Assembly (NCBI GenBank): GCA_003990745.1
Contig: RBNI01002555.1
Coordinates: forward strand, 1 to 18,158
DNA length: 18,158 bases
Direction: 5' to 3'
Source of the DNA: Jimgerdemannia flammicorona
Taxonomy: Eukaryota; Mucoromycota; Endogonomycetes; Endogonales; Endogonaceae
The notes under the pieces were generated by a model. It had not been told where the DNA came from. It did no database searches and saw only the letters and a program-made list of their open reading frames with translations. Below, one piece after another: positions 17,305 through 18,158 of this stretch (positions are counted from its first letter, which is position 1; each line of letters begins with the position of its first letter). The position numbers and the translations under genes were made by a program.

Positions 17305-18132
17305 ATGCCTGCCACTTGTCAAACCTCAAGGTCAAGAAACCACCAAGGCACCTCAGTTGAAGAAAGAATATTCCAAGACATCAGAAAAGCCATGAGGATC
17401 TGCTCAAGAAGGACTCCTAGTGTCAACCTGGATACTGGTGATCCCTATCACTATATCCTCTACTGCCATGAAATGGAAACAAGGATTACCATTGCTACTG
17501 AATGCCTCCAAATATGGCAGGAGTATGAAATAGAAAACCTCCTCTGCTGGGAGTTCCCACAGGCCAGCACTCAAGAGCTACAAGATACCACTCCCATGGA
17601 TATATATATACAAAACAAGAATAGCTAAAAAGATCCATCAGATCTTCAGGCATGCACCATGGTCAATCCCCAACTTGGAGTATGTTAGAGTCTCAGATTT
17701 CAGAGATCTGTCATCCTGCCATATCAATGCACTAGAAGCCAGGGTGGCTACAGAAGCCCAGTCCACTATCACCCTCAATAGTAATAAAGTAGAAGACTTC
17801 TGGTACCCCATCCTCCAGGATAACCCAGACCAATTTCTGCAAGGATTGATCTCAGTATTCCAAGGCCCAAGCATCCAGGTTAGATCTCCCCAAGACCCCA
17901 CATTTGTTCCCTATTTTGTGGAAGAGAACCTCATAGACTAGAGAGCTCCAGATCTCCTTATTCTCAATTTTCCCACTGCCAAATGTGATGACATCATTGG
18001 CAATGATGTCATCTCATACAACATATGCGAGATGTACAATGAAGTATGCAAAGTACGCAAAATGCACAATGATGATGAATTCATGGACCTCATCTCCTTC
18101 AAAGACATCCTGACCTCTGATGATGAAGCCCC
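17305..18132 (+). pseudogene. LTR-encoded ORF of unknown function, 3' copy (frameshifted, truncated)
   Basis: The frame begins at ATG 17305 and stays open to TAA 17626-17628. It has sense codons at the first two stop sites of the 5' copy. A 4-bp gain in a TATATATA stretch near 17600 then shifts it by one; the frame resumes through 17675-17941, where CAA replaces the third stop of the 5' copy. TAG 17939-17941 corresponds to TGG in the 5' copy. The C-terminal part continues to the T run at 18133. Because the two copies have different lesions, the ancestral frame was open. Confidence 0.6.
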
Positions 18133-18158
18133 TTTTTTTTTTTTTTTTTTTTTTTTTT
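18133..18158. repeat. Terminal T homopolymer
   Basis: Twenty-six T residues end the window and interrupt the 3' LTR at a place where the 5' LTR reads CCATGGTTCTG. This is either an assembly break at a homopolymer or the poly(A) tail, in reverse orientation, of a retroelement inserted into the LTR. The window alone cannot separate these. Confidence 0.8.

Larger units (their letters stand above)
9738..18132 (+). mobile_element. Ty3/Gypsy (Metaviridae) LTR retrotransposon, 3' LTR truncated
   Basis: The order 5' LTR, primer-binding site, gag, protease, dUTPase, reverse transcriptase, RNase H, integrase, polypurine tract, 3' LTR is all visible on the plus strand. RT-RNase H before integrase defines Ty3/Gypsy rather than Ty1/Copia. 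The 3' LTR stops at a T run near the window end, so total length and the target-site duplication cannot be determined. Coding regions hold about 26 in-frame stops but only one frame change between gag and the integrase C-terminus. This copy could not make its proteins. About 8-9% divergence between the LTR copies (hand alignment of the first ~530 bp) shows it is not recent, although hypermutation would inflate apparent age. Confidence 0.95.
17064..18132 (+). repeat. 3' long terminal repeat, truncated
   Basis: The copy aligns with 9738 onward (TGTAACAGTGACCCCAG) up to the TGATGAAGCCCC that corresponds to about 10798, and is then replaced by a T run. It lacks the tandem repeats, core promoter, poly(A) signal and end seen in the 5' copy. 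In a hand alignment of the first ~530 bp, about 49 of 51 substitutions are transitions. One T insertion and a 4-bp expansion of a TA run are the indels noted. Confidence 0.9.

Overview
The window looks like fungal nuclear DNA: one dense, intronless, roughly balanced-GC housekeeping gene sits beside about 14 kb of AT-rich, CpG-starved, transposon-filled sequence. The phylum is not settled. A dUTPase-bearing Ty3/Gypsy element recalls elements reported from basidiomycetes, while the sharp split between a normal-GC gene and an AT-rich block also fits fungi with RIP-like silencing.

Layout. (1) 159-3395, minus strand: an intact 1078-residue protein with an RGG-rich N-terminus, a CMTR2-like RrmJ/FtsJ 2'-O-methyltransferase domain, a G-patch, and a second, CMTR1-like RrmJ fold that seems to have lost its first catalytic lysine. 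It is the only clearly intact cellular gene. (2) 3396-4100: its upstream region, with a 69-bp tandem repeat. (3) 4100-9737: AT-rich sequence without a supportable gene. It holds a possible poly(A)-tailed retroposed relic ending at 5785 and a pair of diverged ~190-bp direct repeats (about 5918-6106 and 6484-6671). (4) 9738 to the window edge: one Ty3/Gypsy LTR retrotransposon on the plus strand, with 5' LTR (1591 bp), primer-binding site, gag, protease, dUTPase, reverse transcriptase, RNase H, integrase, polypurine tract and a 3' LTR cut off by a poly(T) run at the window end.

The retrotransposon is dead but well preserved. Gag to RNase H stay in one reading frame for about 4 kb and integrase follows in the next frame. 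The breaks are almost all stop codons and lost active-site residues explained by C-to-T or G-to-A transitions. The two LTR copies differ almost only by transitions. The element and the AT-rich block nearly lack CpG, whereas the methyltransferase gene is CpG-rich. Together this points to a cytosine-deamination process (RIP-like or 5-methylcytosine decay) acting on repeats.

The most unusual feature is a 282-codon reading frame inside the LTR itself (9978-10826; second copy from 17305). It has its own upstream TATA box and lies before 35-bp U3 repeats and a second TATA box/AATAAA pair. Where both copies can be compared, each stop in one is a sense codon in the other, so the ancestral element probably carried an intact gene in its long U3. 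I do not recognise its product.
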